45,256 nt of DNA from Bacteroidales bacterium UBA3543 (GTDB lineage: Bacteria > Bacteroidota > Bacteroidia > Bacteroidales > UBA932). Location: positions 1 to 45,256 of the forward strand of contig DFOK01000062.1 in NCBI GenBank assembly GCA_002376715.1, given 5' to 3'. Shown piece by piece: positions 16,249 to 25,034 of this stretch (within the stretch, counting starts at the first letter, position 1; each line of letters begins with the position of its first letter). The notes under the pieces were generated by a model, which searched no databases, had not been told where the DNA came from, and saw only the letters and a program-made list of their open reading frames with translations. The translations under genes were made by a program, and so were the position numbers.

Positions 16249-19200
16249 ATGCGCAGATTTTTCATAGCAGTGTTGTCGATATTGATACCGCTGGGAAGTA
16301 CCGCGGGGATATTTAACCTTGGCAAGATTTCATATACAAAATATGTGAATCCCTTTGTCGGGACGGATTTCCACGGGCATACGTTTCCCGGTGCGGCATA
16401 CCCTTTCGGCATGATCCAGCTTAGCCCCGATACGCGTACCGACAACTGGGATGGTTGCTCGGGCTATCACTATTCGGATAGCACCATCTGGGGTTTTTCC
16501 CATACGCACTTGAGCGGAACGGGATGCGCTGATTATTGCGATCTGCTGGTGATGCCGGTAGTCGATTATTTGGGTTTCGTGACGGCGATGGAGGAGGAGG
16601 CAGGACGTGAGATGGAGGATTTTCCGCAGGATTATATCTTTAACGAATACTATGAGTCTCCATTCGACCACTCGGACGAAAAGGCCTCTCCGGGCTATTA
16701 CGGAGTCTATCTGCAGCGCTGGGGAGTACAGGCCGACCTGAGTGTCGGCAGGCGCTCTGCGATGCACAAATATATGTTTCCAAAGGGAGTCGAACCGCAG
16801 CTGGTGATAGATCTCGAGCATAGGGACAAGGTACTGGATTCCTATATAAAACAGGAGGGATATAATGCCATCAGCGGCAGGCGCAGGAGCCAATCCTGGG
16901 CTAAGGATCAGGACCTCTATTTTTACATGGAATTCAATCGTCCGATCAAGCTTGCGCAGATTGTTGGGGGAGAGGGATATGGGGCAAAGGCACTGCTTAC
17001 CTTCAAGAAATGGTTTTTCAGCAGGGACCTCTATGTAAAGGTGGGCATTTCCTCGGTTTCGGTAGAGAATGCTCGCGCAAATGTCTGTTCTGAAATAAAA
17101 AGGTGGCATTTTGGGGAGGTCAAGTACAAGGCAGATAAGGCCTGGAATGAATATCTTTCAAAGATTGAAGTTGAAGGTGACCATGATCTGATGGAGGTGT
17201 TCTATACGGCGCTTTATCATACCGCCATTGCGCCGAATCTCTATTCCGATGTAAACGGCGAATATCGCGGAATGGATCGCAAGGTACATAAGGCCAAAGG
17301 TTATGACCGCTATACGGTATTCTCCCTCTGGGATACATTCAGGTCTCTGCATCCTTTGCTGACCATCATTGAAAGGGAGCGCACGACGGACTTCATCCGT
17401 TCTTTTCTCTCCATATACGACGAGTGCGGCAAACTTCCGATATGGGAACTGGCCGGCAATGAGACCAACTGTATGATAGGATACCATTCGGTACCGGTGA
17501 TTGTAGATGCTTTCGTCAAAGGTATAGGGGGATTTGATGCAGATGCGGCTTTGGATGCCATGGTGGAGAGTTCGCGCAAAGCTGAATTCGGGATAGACGT
17601 TTACATCAACAATGGTCTTGTCCTGGCTGAAAAAGAGCACGAATCTGTCTCCAAGACACTCGAATATGCGGTTGACGACTGGTGTATTGCGCAGATGGCA
17701 TATCTTCTCGGGCGTGACACCATTTACAATGACTATATCCGCCGCGCAAAGTATTACCGCAATATTTACGATCCCTCAACGGGATTTATGCGTCCCCGTA
17801 TCAACGGTATCTGGCTCACTCCATTCGATCCGAATGAGGTAAATGTTCACTATACCGAAGCCAATTCCTGGCAATACACATTCCATGTGCCGCAGGATGT
17901 TTCGGGGCTTATGAATCTTTTCGGCGGTGAAGAGGCTTTTGACAAACGTTTGGATGACCTTTTTAGTGCCTCGACGGAGATTTCCGGATGGAATTCGGCA
18001 GATATGACCGGACTTATCGGGCAATATGTCCAGGGAAATGAGCCCAGCCACCATATAGCATATCTTTACTCTTATGCAGGCAAGCCCTGGAAGACTCAGG
18101 AAATAGCCCATAAGATAATGACCGAACTTTTTACCGCGGAACCCGACGGACTTTGCGGCAACGAAGATTGCGGCCAAATGTCAGCCTGGTATGTTTTCAG
18201 CGCTTTGGGATTTTACCCCGTGCTTCCCGGCAGTGACCAATATGTGCTGGGAACACCTCTATTTGAGAGAGCCGTCATACATCTCGAAGATGGTACTGAC
18301 TTTACCCTTTTGGCTCCCGATGTCTCTTATGAGAATTTTTATGTGAGTGGAATGAAAAGAGATGGTTTAGATTATCCATATTCATATATCATTTACGATG
18401 ATATTTTCTCAGGAGTGGAATTCGAGTTTGAAATGAGTGAGGAACCTGATGAAGAGTTTGGCTTTGACCCATCTGTAAGACCGATCTCGGCCATTGAAGG
18501 GGACTTTGTGGAAAATCCCTGGGTGAATGTTTCCAATCCGATGTTTCTGAAGAGTGTTGAGGTAAGTCTCGGCGCATTGTATCCCGATTACCGCATCTGG
18601 TATAGCGTGGAGCCTCTTGACGGGGAAAAGACAAGCACCGGAAGCGGTGATTTCAAACTCTATACGGGACCTTTTACTCTGTCGGAATCCTCGCGCATTC
18701 GCTGTTATTGTGAAAATGACTCCTGGCTTCGCAGCCATATCACCGAATCGGTGGTCAGAAAGATAAGTTCTACCTACAATGTCACAATTAAAGAGAAATA
18801 CAGCAGACAATATTTCGCCGGAGGAGACCTTGGTTTGGTGGATGGTATCCGCGGAAGTGTAAATTTCCGTCTGGGTGGTTGGCAAGGCTACCAGAGAAAG
18901 GATTTTGAAGCTATCATAGACCTGAAAAAGCCACGAAATGTGACACAGCTCGCTGCAGGTTTTCTACAGGATATCAAATCCTGGATATGGATGCCCCGGT
19001 ATGTGGAATTTTATACATCAATGGATGGGGTCACATACCGATTTGCCGGCAGAGTAGGCCACAATGTGGCTGATGATGACTACACGCCTCAGATTCACGA
19101 TCTAAAGATAACCCTCCTGGATGATTACGGTGACAAAAGTGAGGGCGTCGAAGCACGCTACATCAAGGTGTTTGCAAAGAATTACGGTAAAATACCCAAA

Positions 19201-19260
19201 TGGCATCTCGGCGCCGGCGGCAACGCCTACATCTTTACCGATGAAGTAATTATTAAGTAG
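16249..19260 (+). CDS. GH92 alpha-mannosidase with C-terminal discoidin-like domain
   Basis: A 1003-residue exported glycosidase with a signal peptide (MRRFFIAVLSILIPLGSTAG). The GH92 catalytic region covers about 25-740, with YVNPFVGTDFHGHTFPGAAYPFG at the start (split here), GFSHTHLSGTG near 85, and GNEPSHHIAYLY around 596, whose E598 corresponds to the general acid as I recall the family. GNEDCGQMSAW lies near 637. The C-terminal part adds a chitobiase-type/Fn3-like domain (about 765-830) and a discoidin (F5/8 type C) domain (about 865-1003). The family removes alpha-linked mannose from N-glycans with calcium. It starts 15 bases after murF, so it may be co-transcribed. There is no SusC/D pair nearby. 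Confidence 0.93.
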   Translation: MRRFFIAVLSILIPLGSTAGIFNLGKISYTKYVNPFVGTDFHGHTFPGAAYPFGMIQLSPDTRTDNWDGCSGYHYSDSTIWGFSHTHLSGTGCADYCDLLVMPVVDYLGFVTAMEEEAGREMEDFPQDYIFNEYYESPFDHSDEKASPGYYGVYLQRWGVQADLSVGRRSAMHKYMFPKGVEPQLVIDLEHRDKVLDSYIKQEGYNAISGRRRSQSWAKDQDLYFYMEFNRPIKLAQIVGGEGYGAKALLTFKKWFFSRDLYVKVGISSVSVENARANVCSEIKRWHFGEVKYKADKAWNEYLSKIEVEGDHDLMEVFYTALYHTAIAPNLYSDVNGEYRGMDRKVHKAKGYDRYTVFSLWDTFRSLHPLLTIIERERTTDFIRSFLSIYDECGKLPIWELAGNETNCMIGYHSVPVIVDAFVKGIGGFDADAALDAMVESSRKAEFGIDVYINNGLVLAEKEHESVSKTLEYAVDDWCIAQMAYLLGRDTIYNDYIRRAKYYRNIYDPSTGFMRPRINGIWLTPFDPNEVNVHYTEANSWQYTFHVPQDVSGLMNLFGGEEAFDKRLDDLFSASTEISGWNSADMTGLIGQYVQGNEPSHHIAYLYSYAGKPWKTQEIAHKIMTELFTAEPDGLCGNEDCGQMSAWYVFSALGFYPVLPGSDQYVLGTPLFERAVIHLEDGTDFTLLAPDVSYENFYVSGMKRDGLDYPYSYIIYDDIFSGVEFEFEMSEEPDEEFGFDPSVRPISAIEGDFVENPWVNVSNPMFLKSVEVSLGALYPDYRIWYSVEPLDGEKTSTGSGDFKLYTGPFTLSESSRIRCYCENDSWLRSHITESVVRKISSTYNVTIKEKYSRQYFAGGDLGLVDGIRGSVNFRLGGWQGYQRKDFEAIIDLKKPRNVTQLAAGFLQDIKSWIWMPRYVEFYTSMDGVTYRFAGRVGHNVADDDYTPQIHDLKITLLDDYGDKSEGVEARYIKVFAKNYGKIPKWHLGAGGNAYIFTDEVIIK

Positions 19261-20089
19261 TGTAAAAAAGCTCCGCTTTTTTTATAACATTTCCGTATTC
19301 TTCTTCGAGGAGCCGTTTGTGTTCCAGATAATCCGGGTCGGTGATTGATTTGGCACCTCGGGGGCATTTTTTTATGCAGGCGCCGCATTTAATGCATATT
19401 CCATTAGTTATGGATGGGTCAGAAATGTTTATCGAGCCCATAGGGCAGAGTAGGGCACAAAGTCCGCATTTTGTGCATTTCTCAGGATCTGTCATGGGCT
19501 TGACTTTGCGTATGTCTATGCTTTTGTTGTCGCTGATTACGGCCTTGTAATAGGAATAGGGAGCAGGATTGCCGGGTACGGCTACTGGAGTATGGTCGCC
19601 ACAGATAGAGTGGGGATTATTTGTAATAATTTCTGCTATTTTTCTCGCAAAATCCTTTGCTAATTGCAGATCTTTTTCATTCGGACGGCCTCCCGCGAGA
19701 GTGGTGGAAAAGGAGTGTTCTGCCGGAAAAGCTGCCGCAGCGACGGTTTTAAAACCGTTTTCTTCCATAATATCCCTCAATTCTACCAAAGCATCATCAT
19801 ACGCTCTGTTGCCATAAGTGACGACGGGTATCCCAAGAGCTCCTCCACCTTTGATAGAGACGAAAAAGGGCCGAATCAGATTGGGAACTCTGCCGATATA
19901 AGTTGGAACCCCGAAGAATACCACATCATCAACTCCAAATAGGGGAGCACTTTCCCTTTTTTCAGGCAGTGTAACATCCATTTCAGCAAAATCACAGCCC
20001 ATTGCGGATGCAAATGATCGGGCCATACTTCTGATCACCTTTGCGGTCCCGCCCGTAGGGCTGAAATATAATGCAATTACTTTTTTCAA
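19253..20089 (-). CDS. EFR1-type flavodoxin-ferredoxin protein
   Basis: A 278-residue soluble redox protein. The N-terminal flavodoxin-like domain (YFSPTGGTAKVIRS around residue 8) should bind FMN. The C-terminal part carries two 4Fe-4S ferredoxin motifs: CTKCGLCALLCPMGS (about 204) and CIKCGACIKKCPRG (about 233). Proteins of this make-up (EFR1 family ferrodoxin) act as small electron carriers with unknown partners. It ends convergently with the mannosidase gene, the two stops overlapping by eight bases. It follows namZ by 18 bases as the last gene of the muropeptide-related operon. Confidence 0.9.
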   Translation of the reverse strand: MKKVIALYFSPTGGTAKVIRSMARSFASAMGCDFAEMDVTLPEKRESAPLFGVDDVVFFGVPTYIGRVPNLIRPFFVSIKGGGALGIPVVTYGNRAYDDALVELRDIMEENGFKTVAAAAFPAEHSFSTTLAGGRPNEKDLQLAKDFARKIAEIITNNPHSICGDHTPVAVPGNPAPYSYYKAVISDNKSIDIRKVKPMTDPEKCTKCGLCALLCPMGSINISDPSITNGICIKCGACIKKCPRGAKSITDPDYLEHKRLLEEEYGNVIKKAELFYTT

Positions 20090-20107
20090 AATCCTTCAGC
20101 ACTACCC

Positions 20108-21400
20108 CTATTCGTAGAGATAATATTTTTTTGAGAGCTCCCTAAAATGCTCCACGTCCTTATTCCAGTATTCAATAATATCGGATACGAGGAAATTTTT
20201 ACCGAATGTTAGGCGGATATGGTCTGTACCGCATACGATGTCGGTGGTCCTGTTTTTTCCTCCCTCATAGGGATTGTGATCGGGATAGAGTTGGTGTATA
20301 GCCTGCATCACATAAAAGTTGATCAGTGTCAATGGGGCTATGTCGTAATCTGTGAAGAAATATTGTACACCGTGGAGGAGTTTCCCCTGACTTGAGCCAA
20401 AGAAGGGTTTGTAGTGGATGGTGCGCCAGGCTACTCCGGGGATGTTGTAACTGTCGAGTTCTGTTTTGAGGTCATCGGCATCGACCCATTCTGCAGCAAA
20501 TGTCAGGAAGGGAAGGGTGTAGCCTACACCGATATTGAGATAGTGGCCTGAAAAGTCTCCTACAATGCCTGCACAAGGATAACCGATTGCATTCTGTGCC
20601 TGAGGCACCTGCGGTGAAGGGAGAATCCAGGGAAGTCCGGTTTTATCGTATGTCATATCGCGGCTCCAACCCTCCATGGGCACGACCGTTAGTTTGCAAG
20701 TAACATGCTCGTCTTCACCTCTTTGGCCGGTGTTGAGGCCTTCCTCATTTATAAGGCGGGCAAATTCGCCGACTGTAAGTCCATAGACATAGGGAATCTT
20801 GAATTCGCTTATATAGGAGAAAAATCCGGGTTCAACGTAGTTGCCCTCCACCTTGAGACCTCCGAGAGGATTGGGTCTGTCGAGAACGATGACTTCTACA
20901 TCGTTTTCTGCGCAGGAACGCATCATAAGGCCGAGAGCGCTTATGAAGGTATATGAACGTGCGCCAACATCCTGGATATCATATACCACGGCATCGAGAC
21001 CCTCGAGCATTTCGGGAGTAGGTTTCAGGGTTTTACCGTAGATGGATAATACAGGCAGACCTGTTTTCCCATCAACTTCATCGTCAGCATGTCCGCCTGC
21101 ATAGATGTCACCACGTACGCCGTGTTCGGGAGCGAAAAGCTTTACCAGTTCTACACCTTCTGCGTTGAAAAGGATGTCGATTGTGGAGTTTAGGTTGCGG
21201 TCAACACCGCTGGGATTGGTCAAAAGACCGATTTTTTTGCCCTTGAGAGGCTCAAAATCATTGTCGACGAGCACTTCCAGTCCGCTTTTAACAATCGCAT
21301 CATCCGTCGCGGGATTTTTGGGATTGCCGGCATTACCGGTGCTGCTGCAAGAGCAAAATGTTACAAGAGCCACAGCAAATAGTATGATGTTTTTTTTCAT
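20108..21400 (-). CDS. namZ: Exo-beta-N-acetylmuramidase NamZ (DUF1343, GH171)
   Basis: 430 residues with a lipoprotein-type signal (MKKNIILFAVALVTFCSCSS, candidate lipid cysteine at 17 or 19). The DUF1343 signatures are present: KIGLLTNPSGVDRN near 57, LFAPEHGVRGD near 88, YDIQDVGARSYTF near 141 and VLDRPNPLGG near 174. The family is now known to release terminal MurNAc from the non-reducing end of peptidoglycan glycans (NamZ, described in Bacillus and Tannerella). The gene lies between an AmpG-like permease and a ferredoxin in one operon, which supports a role in scavenging wall fragments. Confidence 0.9.
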   Translation of the reverse strand: MKKNIILFAVALVTFCSCSSTGNAGNPKNPATDDAIVKSGLEVLVDNDFEPLKGKKIGLLTNPSGVDRNLNSTIDILFNAEGVELVKLFAPEHGVRGDIYAGGHADDEVDGKTGLPVLSIYGKTLKPTPEMLEGLDAVVYDIQDVGARSYTFISALGLMMRSCAENDVEVIVLDRPNPLGGLKVEGNYVEPGFFSYISEFKIPYVYGLTVGEFARLINEEGLNTGQRGEDEHVTCKLTVVPMEGWSRDMTYDKTGLPWILPSPQVPQAQNAIGYPCAGIVGDFSGHYLNIGVGYTLPFLTFAAEWVDADDLKTELDSYNIPGVAWRTIHYKPFFGSSQGKLLHGVQYFFTDYDIAPLTLINFYVMQAIHQLYPDHNPYEGGKNRTTDIVCGTDHIRLTFGKNFLVSDIIEYWNKDVEHFRELSKKYYLYE

Positions 21401-21432
21401 GATTGTATTTTTTAAAGTTCTGCTAAAGTGAG

Positions 21433-22749
21433 TTATTCTGCAACTTCCTTGGTCTTTATTCCGAAACTGGCAGGTAAACGCCTCATTACAAGGAAAGAAG
21501 CCAGGATGCCCGGAAGAGTACAGATACAGACAAAGATAAAGAACATGGGATAGCCCATTGCCATTTGGATTTTACCTGCAAACATACCGGGGATCATCAT
21601 ACCGAGTGCCATAAGACCCGTTCCGATGGAATAGTGAGCTGTTTTGAATGCACCCCGAGCAATATATACCAGATAGAGGGTGAATGCAGTGAATCCAAAT
21701 CCGTAACCTAGTTGCTCTCCTGCAACGCATCCGATTATCGCCCAGATGTTTTCTGGTTGAGCATAGGCAAGATAGACATAAAAAGCGTCGGGGATGTTTA
21801 TTGCCAGTGCCATGGGGATTATCCACTTCTTGAGACCTCCTTTGGAGATACAAATGCCGCCTATGATACCACCAACAAGCAGTGCAATAACACCTACGGT
21901 ACCCTTAATCATACCGATATGTTCATTACCAAGTCCGAGGCCGCCTGCGTCGATGGGATCCTTCAGAAATGGAATGGCAAGCTTCAACAGTTGACTCTCT
22001 CCAAGTCGATAGGTCAGGATAAAAAACAGGGCGAGACCGATGTCATTTTTCTTAAAGAAATCGACAAAGGTCATTATAAAATCCTTCATTAATTGCTTGA
22101 AGGTGATGTTTTCTCTTGAAACATCACTTGCAGGTTTGGGTAGAGCAATCGAGTGCCATATGGTGAGTCCGAGAAAGATGGCTGCCAACAGGAAGAAGCA
22201 GGCACTCCAGGATACAACATAGTTTCCTTCCCATCCTGGAACGATCGCTCCTTTTGCCAAAAAACCGACAAGGACCACGAGTCCGCCCTCCACAAAAATA
22301 GTGGCGAGTCTGTATGCGGTGTTACGAATGCCGACAAACAGGGCCTGGTCGCCTTCCGATAGGCCGAGCATATAAAATCCGTCAGCTGCGATGTCGTGGG
22401 TTGCACTGCTGAATGCCATCAGCCAGAAAAATGCCAGACAGGTTTGCAGGAAGAAAGTGGTGGGGATTGAAAAGGCGATACCTGCAAAGGCTACCGAAAC
22501 GAAGGTCTGCATAAGGATAACCCACATTCGTTTGGTTTTGATCAAGTCAATGATTGGGCTCCAGATAGGCTTTATTACCCACGGCAGGTAGAGCCAACTG
22601 GTGTACAGAGCAATTTTATCATTGTCGAGCCCCAGGTCCTTGAACATGACAACAGCGAGAGTCATAACCGCAACGTAGGGCAGACCCTGCGCAAAGTACA
22701 GCGTGGGGACCCAAGCCCACGGAGATCTTTTTCCGGATTGTTTTTTCAT
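21433..22749 (-). CDS. ampG: AmpG-like muropeptide MFS permease
   Basis: A 438-residue, 12-helix major facilitator protein. PWAWVPTLYFAQGLPYVAV at the N-terminus and the first cytoplasmic region (WVIKPIWSPIIDLIKTKR) match the AmpG family, which imports anhydro-muropeptides or MurNAc-containing fragments across the inner membrane. The start at 22749 (MKKQSGKRSPW) is preferred; the frame extends upstream but only into the previous gene. It lies 13 bases after the SpoIID fusion gene and 32 bases before namZ. Substrate identity is inferred from family and neighbours. Confidence 0.85.
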   Translation of the reverse strand: MKKQSGKRSPWAWVPTLYFAQGLPYVAVMTLAVVMFKDLGLDNDKIALYTSWLYLPWVIKPIWSPIIDLIKTKRMWVILMQTFVSVAFAGIAFSIPTTFFLQTCLAFFWLMAFSSATHDIAADGFYMLGLSEGDQALFVGIRNTAYRLATIFVEGGLVVLVGFLAKGAIVPGWEGNYVVSWSACFFLLAAIFLGLTIWHSIALPKPASDVSRENITFKQLMKDFIMTFVDFFKKNDIGLALFFILTYRLGESQLLKLAIPFLKDPIDAGGLGLGNEHIGMIKGTVGVIALLVGGIIGGICISKGGLKKWIIPMALAINIPDAFYVYLAYAQPENIWAIIGCVAGEQLGYGFGFTAFTLYLVYIARGAFKTAHYSIGTGLMALGMMIPGMFAGKIQMAMGYPMFFIFVCICTLPGILASFLVMRRLPASFGIKTKEVAE

Positions 22750-22762
22750 AAGTTTTATGGTT

Positions 22763-25030
22763 TTAATATTGTTTGTCGATAGATGCTCCGTGGAAATAGT
22801 GAAGAAGGATTTCGCGGTAGTCATATCCAAGGTCACCCATTACGGCTGCGCCAATCTGGCAGAGTCCTACGCCGTGTCCCCATCCCGCTCCAATGAGTGT
22901 GAATGATGCAGGAGCGCCGGATGCTGTTACACCCTCTTTTTCCACCACGAAAGCTGAGCTGTAGAGGTGGGAAGGAGAGAGAGTCCTGCGGATCTCCAGT
23001 TCCTTGCCGATGGTGCGAGAGCGCCTGGAACCTACTATTCTAAGTTTCCAAATGCGACCTGAAGTACCTCTGGCAACGGGGATTAGGTCGAGGATCTCAC
23101 CGTAGTCCACTCCCGAACGACTTTTAATCAGATCAGAGAGCTCTTTCTGAGAGTACTTCTCCTTCCATCGGTAAAAATTGAGTGTCTCCTGGTCGTAGGT
23201 ATTTAGCACCTGGGAGAGGATACGCATGTCGGTAGTATTGCAGAAAGCTTCCGGAGAACTGTAAATCCACTCGCGGGCATTCTCCTCAATGGTGAGGTCG
23301 GGAATGGGATTTCCGCTCTTGTTGTCAAGTTGCTTGCGAAGATATGGCATCTCTTTATCTTCCCAGCAGTAGGGGAATTCTTCAAAAATTCCTCCACAGG
23401 ACTTAGAAAAGCGTGCATCGCAGATTTTACCCTCATAGGTTAATACCTCGCCCCAGGTCTCTTCGATGACCTCCCTTACGGCCTGTGTGGAGGCGCGGGT
23501 GAGTCCTTGATAGCGCTGGCAATGGTCATCCGCACAAACATCAAAATTGGTGTGATCCTCACGATCATACCACTTGATTAGCTCCTCTTCCGTTTCGGTA
23601 CATGCGGAATATTCTTGCGCTGAAGCAGTTATTTCCTTGTTCTTGACTATCTGTGCAAGTGTCCAGGAGCGGGATATTACTGCATGGGCCTTAAGCAGCT
23701 GTTTTGAAGAGGTGGCGCTCATTTCGGAGGAGATCACGCTGATAAGGTAGTCTTCGATGCCGATGAGATTGATAGCGGTCACCTTGCCTTTTTCCACTAT
23801 AAGTTTGAGGTTGCCGGCGAAGACCTGATCTTCTTTTCTTTCCCAGTGGAAATTGACACCGATTGTGACCTCCTTTAGTTTGAAAGCGGCATTGTCCTCA
23901 CTCGAGGAGAAGATTATCCGGTCGTGGAGCTCTCCGTCGAAGAGCACTTTACCATTTTTAACCGAAGCCCGATAGTCGCCCTTATAGATCTTACCGCCGG
24001 CATTATAGGGCGTGATGAAGCTGAATTCTATTTCTTCTTCAGAGAAAATGCCTACAGCAAGCTCCTCTTGAGCCCTTTTGAGTCTCTGTTCCATAATTTG
24101 TGATGATATTTTGTCCAATGATACTTCTTCTATGATACTTGTTAGTTTGTCGGCAGTCAGCAAATTAAAGCTCTCTCGCGATGATACTATTGCTACTCCA
24201 CCCATCTCCACTGAAGCCGGACTGATTAGAATACGCTCTTTAGGGTCTTCCGCTGAAAAGCAGGCGGGTCTGGATTCCCTGCGGAAAAAGACCAAAGTGG
24301 AATAAGTACCTGCCTCCCACCAGGAGAGAATGTTTACACGGGGTTCCCACTCTGTGCTATCGACGATTTGTGCGCTGCTCATCAGGCGTGAAAAAAGAGT
24401 ATCAATACCGCTCCTACTCTTACTTTGGAGCAGATAGGTACCGCCCGACCAGATGGAAAAACGACTTATGCTGCCGGAGATGCAGCTGTAAACCGGTTCC
24501 AGGTGCTCTCCCTTGCGTGCAACAACCTCCGAAGGCATATTTCCGGCCGGAACGGCCTGGAAGTGGAGATGATCGGGCGCAGAGGCACCGCACATCGGAC
24601 CGTTGTAAAAGATGGTATAATCCGGCAATTCACGGGCGATGGCAGCCATATCGGCGAAATGTCCCTCTATTTGCTGTTTCTTGTGGTATGAAAGGGAAAT
24701 GGTGAAATGAAGGTCGAAGATTGGGAAGGGATTTACCCTGAAAATGTATTCTTCCTGAGTTGCAGGGCTGCGCCACGCAGTGCCGAGTTGCTCAGGAGAG
24801 AGTCCTTCTTCGCATAGGAAGCATTGTCGGTTGCGAATGGTCTCCTCGCTTATATCTGCCATTACCGAGGCTTCCCTGGCAGGATTGAAGAGGAGTCTGG
24901 CAGGATAACCGTCAATGTCAAACTCTTTGACCTCCATACCCGAGAGAGCCTGATGATTGACAAATGCCCTCCCGTGGAGCGAAAGTTCACGGGAGAACAT
25001 CTGTTCTATACTCTCTTTTAGGGAGGCCAT
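22763..25030 (-). CDS. DUF4922-SpoIID/LytB fusion protein
   Basis: A 755-residue two-part protein. Residues 1-330 form a DUF4922 domain related to GalT/HIT-type nucleotidyl transferases: RNRQCFLCEEGLSPEQ near 46, NPFPIFDLHFTIS near 100 and CGASAPDHLHFQAVP near 148, a variant of the HIT histidine motif. Residues 340-755 are a SpoIID/LytB domain: EDYLISVISSEM near 427 with the likely catalytic Glu, CADDHCQRYQG near 498 resembling the zinc site, and GWGHGVGLCQIG near 717. SpoIID enzymes are lytic transglycosylases acting on stripped glycan strands. No signal peptide or membrane helix is visible, so the protein looks cytoplasmic, which is odd for SpoIID. The operon context (AmpG, NamZ) suggests processing of imported wall fragments. 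Confidence 0.85.
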   Translation of the reverse strand: MASLKESIEQMFSRELSLHGRAFVNHQALSGMEVKEFDIDGYPARLLFNPAREASVMADISEETIRNRQCFLCEEGLSPEQLGTAWRSPATQEEYIFRVNPFPIFDLHFTISLSYHKKQQIEGHFADMAAIARELPDYTIFYNGPMCGASAPDHLHFQAVPAGNMPSEVVARKGEHLEPVYSCISGSISRFSIWSGGTYLLQSKSRSGIDTLFSRLMSSAQIVDSTEWEPRVNILSWWEAGTYSTLVFFRRESRPACFSAEDPKERILISPASVEMGGVAIVSSRESFNLLTADKLTSIIEEVSLDKISSQIMEQRLKRAQEELAVGIFSEEEIEFSFITPYNAGGKIYKGDYRASVKNGKVLFDGELHDRIIFSSSEDNAAFKLKEVTIGVNFHWERKEDQVFAGNLKLIVEKGKVTAINLIGIEDYLISVISSEMSATSSKQLLKAHAVISRSWTLAQIVKNKEITASAQEYSACTETEEELIKWYDREDHTNFDVCADDHCQRYQGLTRASTQAVREVIEETWGEVLTYEGKICDARFSKSCGGIFEEFPYCWEDKEMPYLRKQLDNKSGNPIPDLTIEENAREWIYSSPEAFCNTTDMRILSQVLNTYDQETLNFYRWKEKYSQKELSDLIKSRSGVDYGEILDLIPVARGTSGRIWKLRIVGSRRSRTIGKELEIRRTLSPSHLYSSAFVVEKEGVTASGAPASFTLIGAGWGHGVGLCQIGAAVMGDLGYDYREILLHYFHGASIDKQY

Positions 25031-25034
25031 ATCG

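Noticed and set aside
18972..18992. Further GATATC operator candidates inside coding sequence
   Set aside because: Single hexamers here and elsewhere lack the 11-base phased partners and are not near promoters.
16249..19260. Polysaccharide utilisation locus around the GH92 enzyme
   Set aside because: No SusC/SusD pair, sensor or further glycosidases nearby; the enzyme sits behind murF.
24370..24705. A 111-codon plus-strand frame inside the SpoIID fusion gene
   Set aside because: Antisense shadow of a clear conserved protein; translation is Arg/Cys/Pro-rich without domain features.
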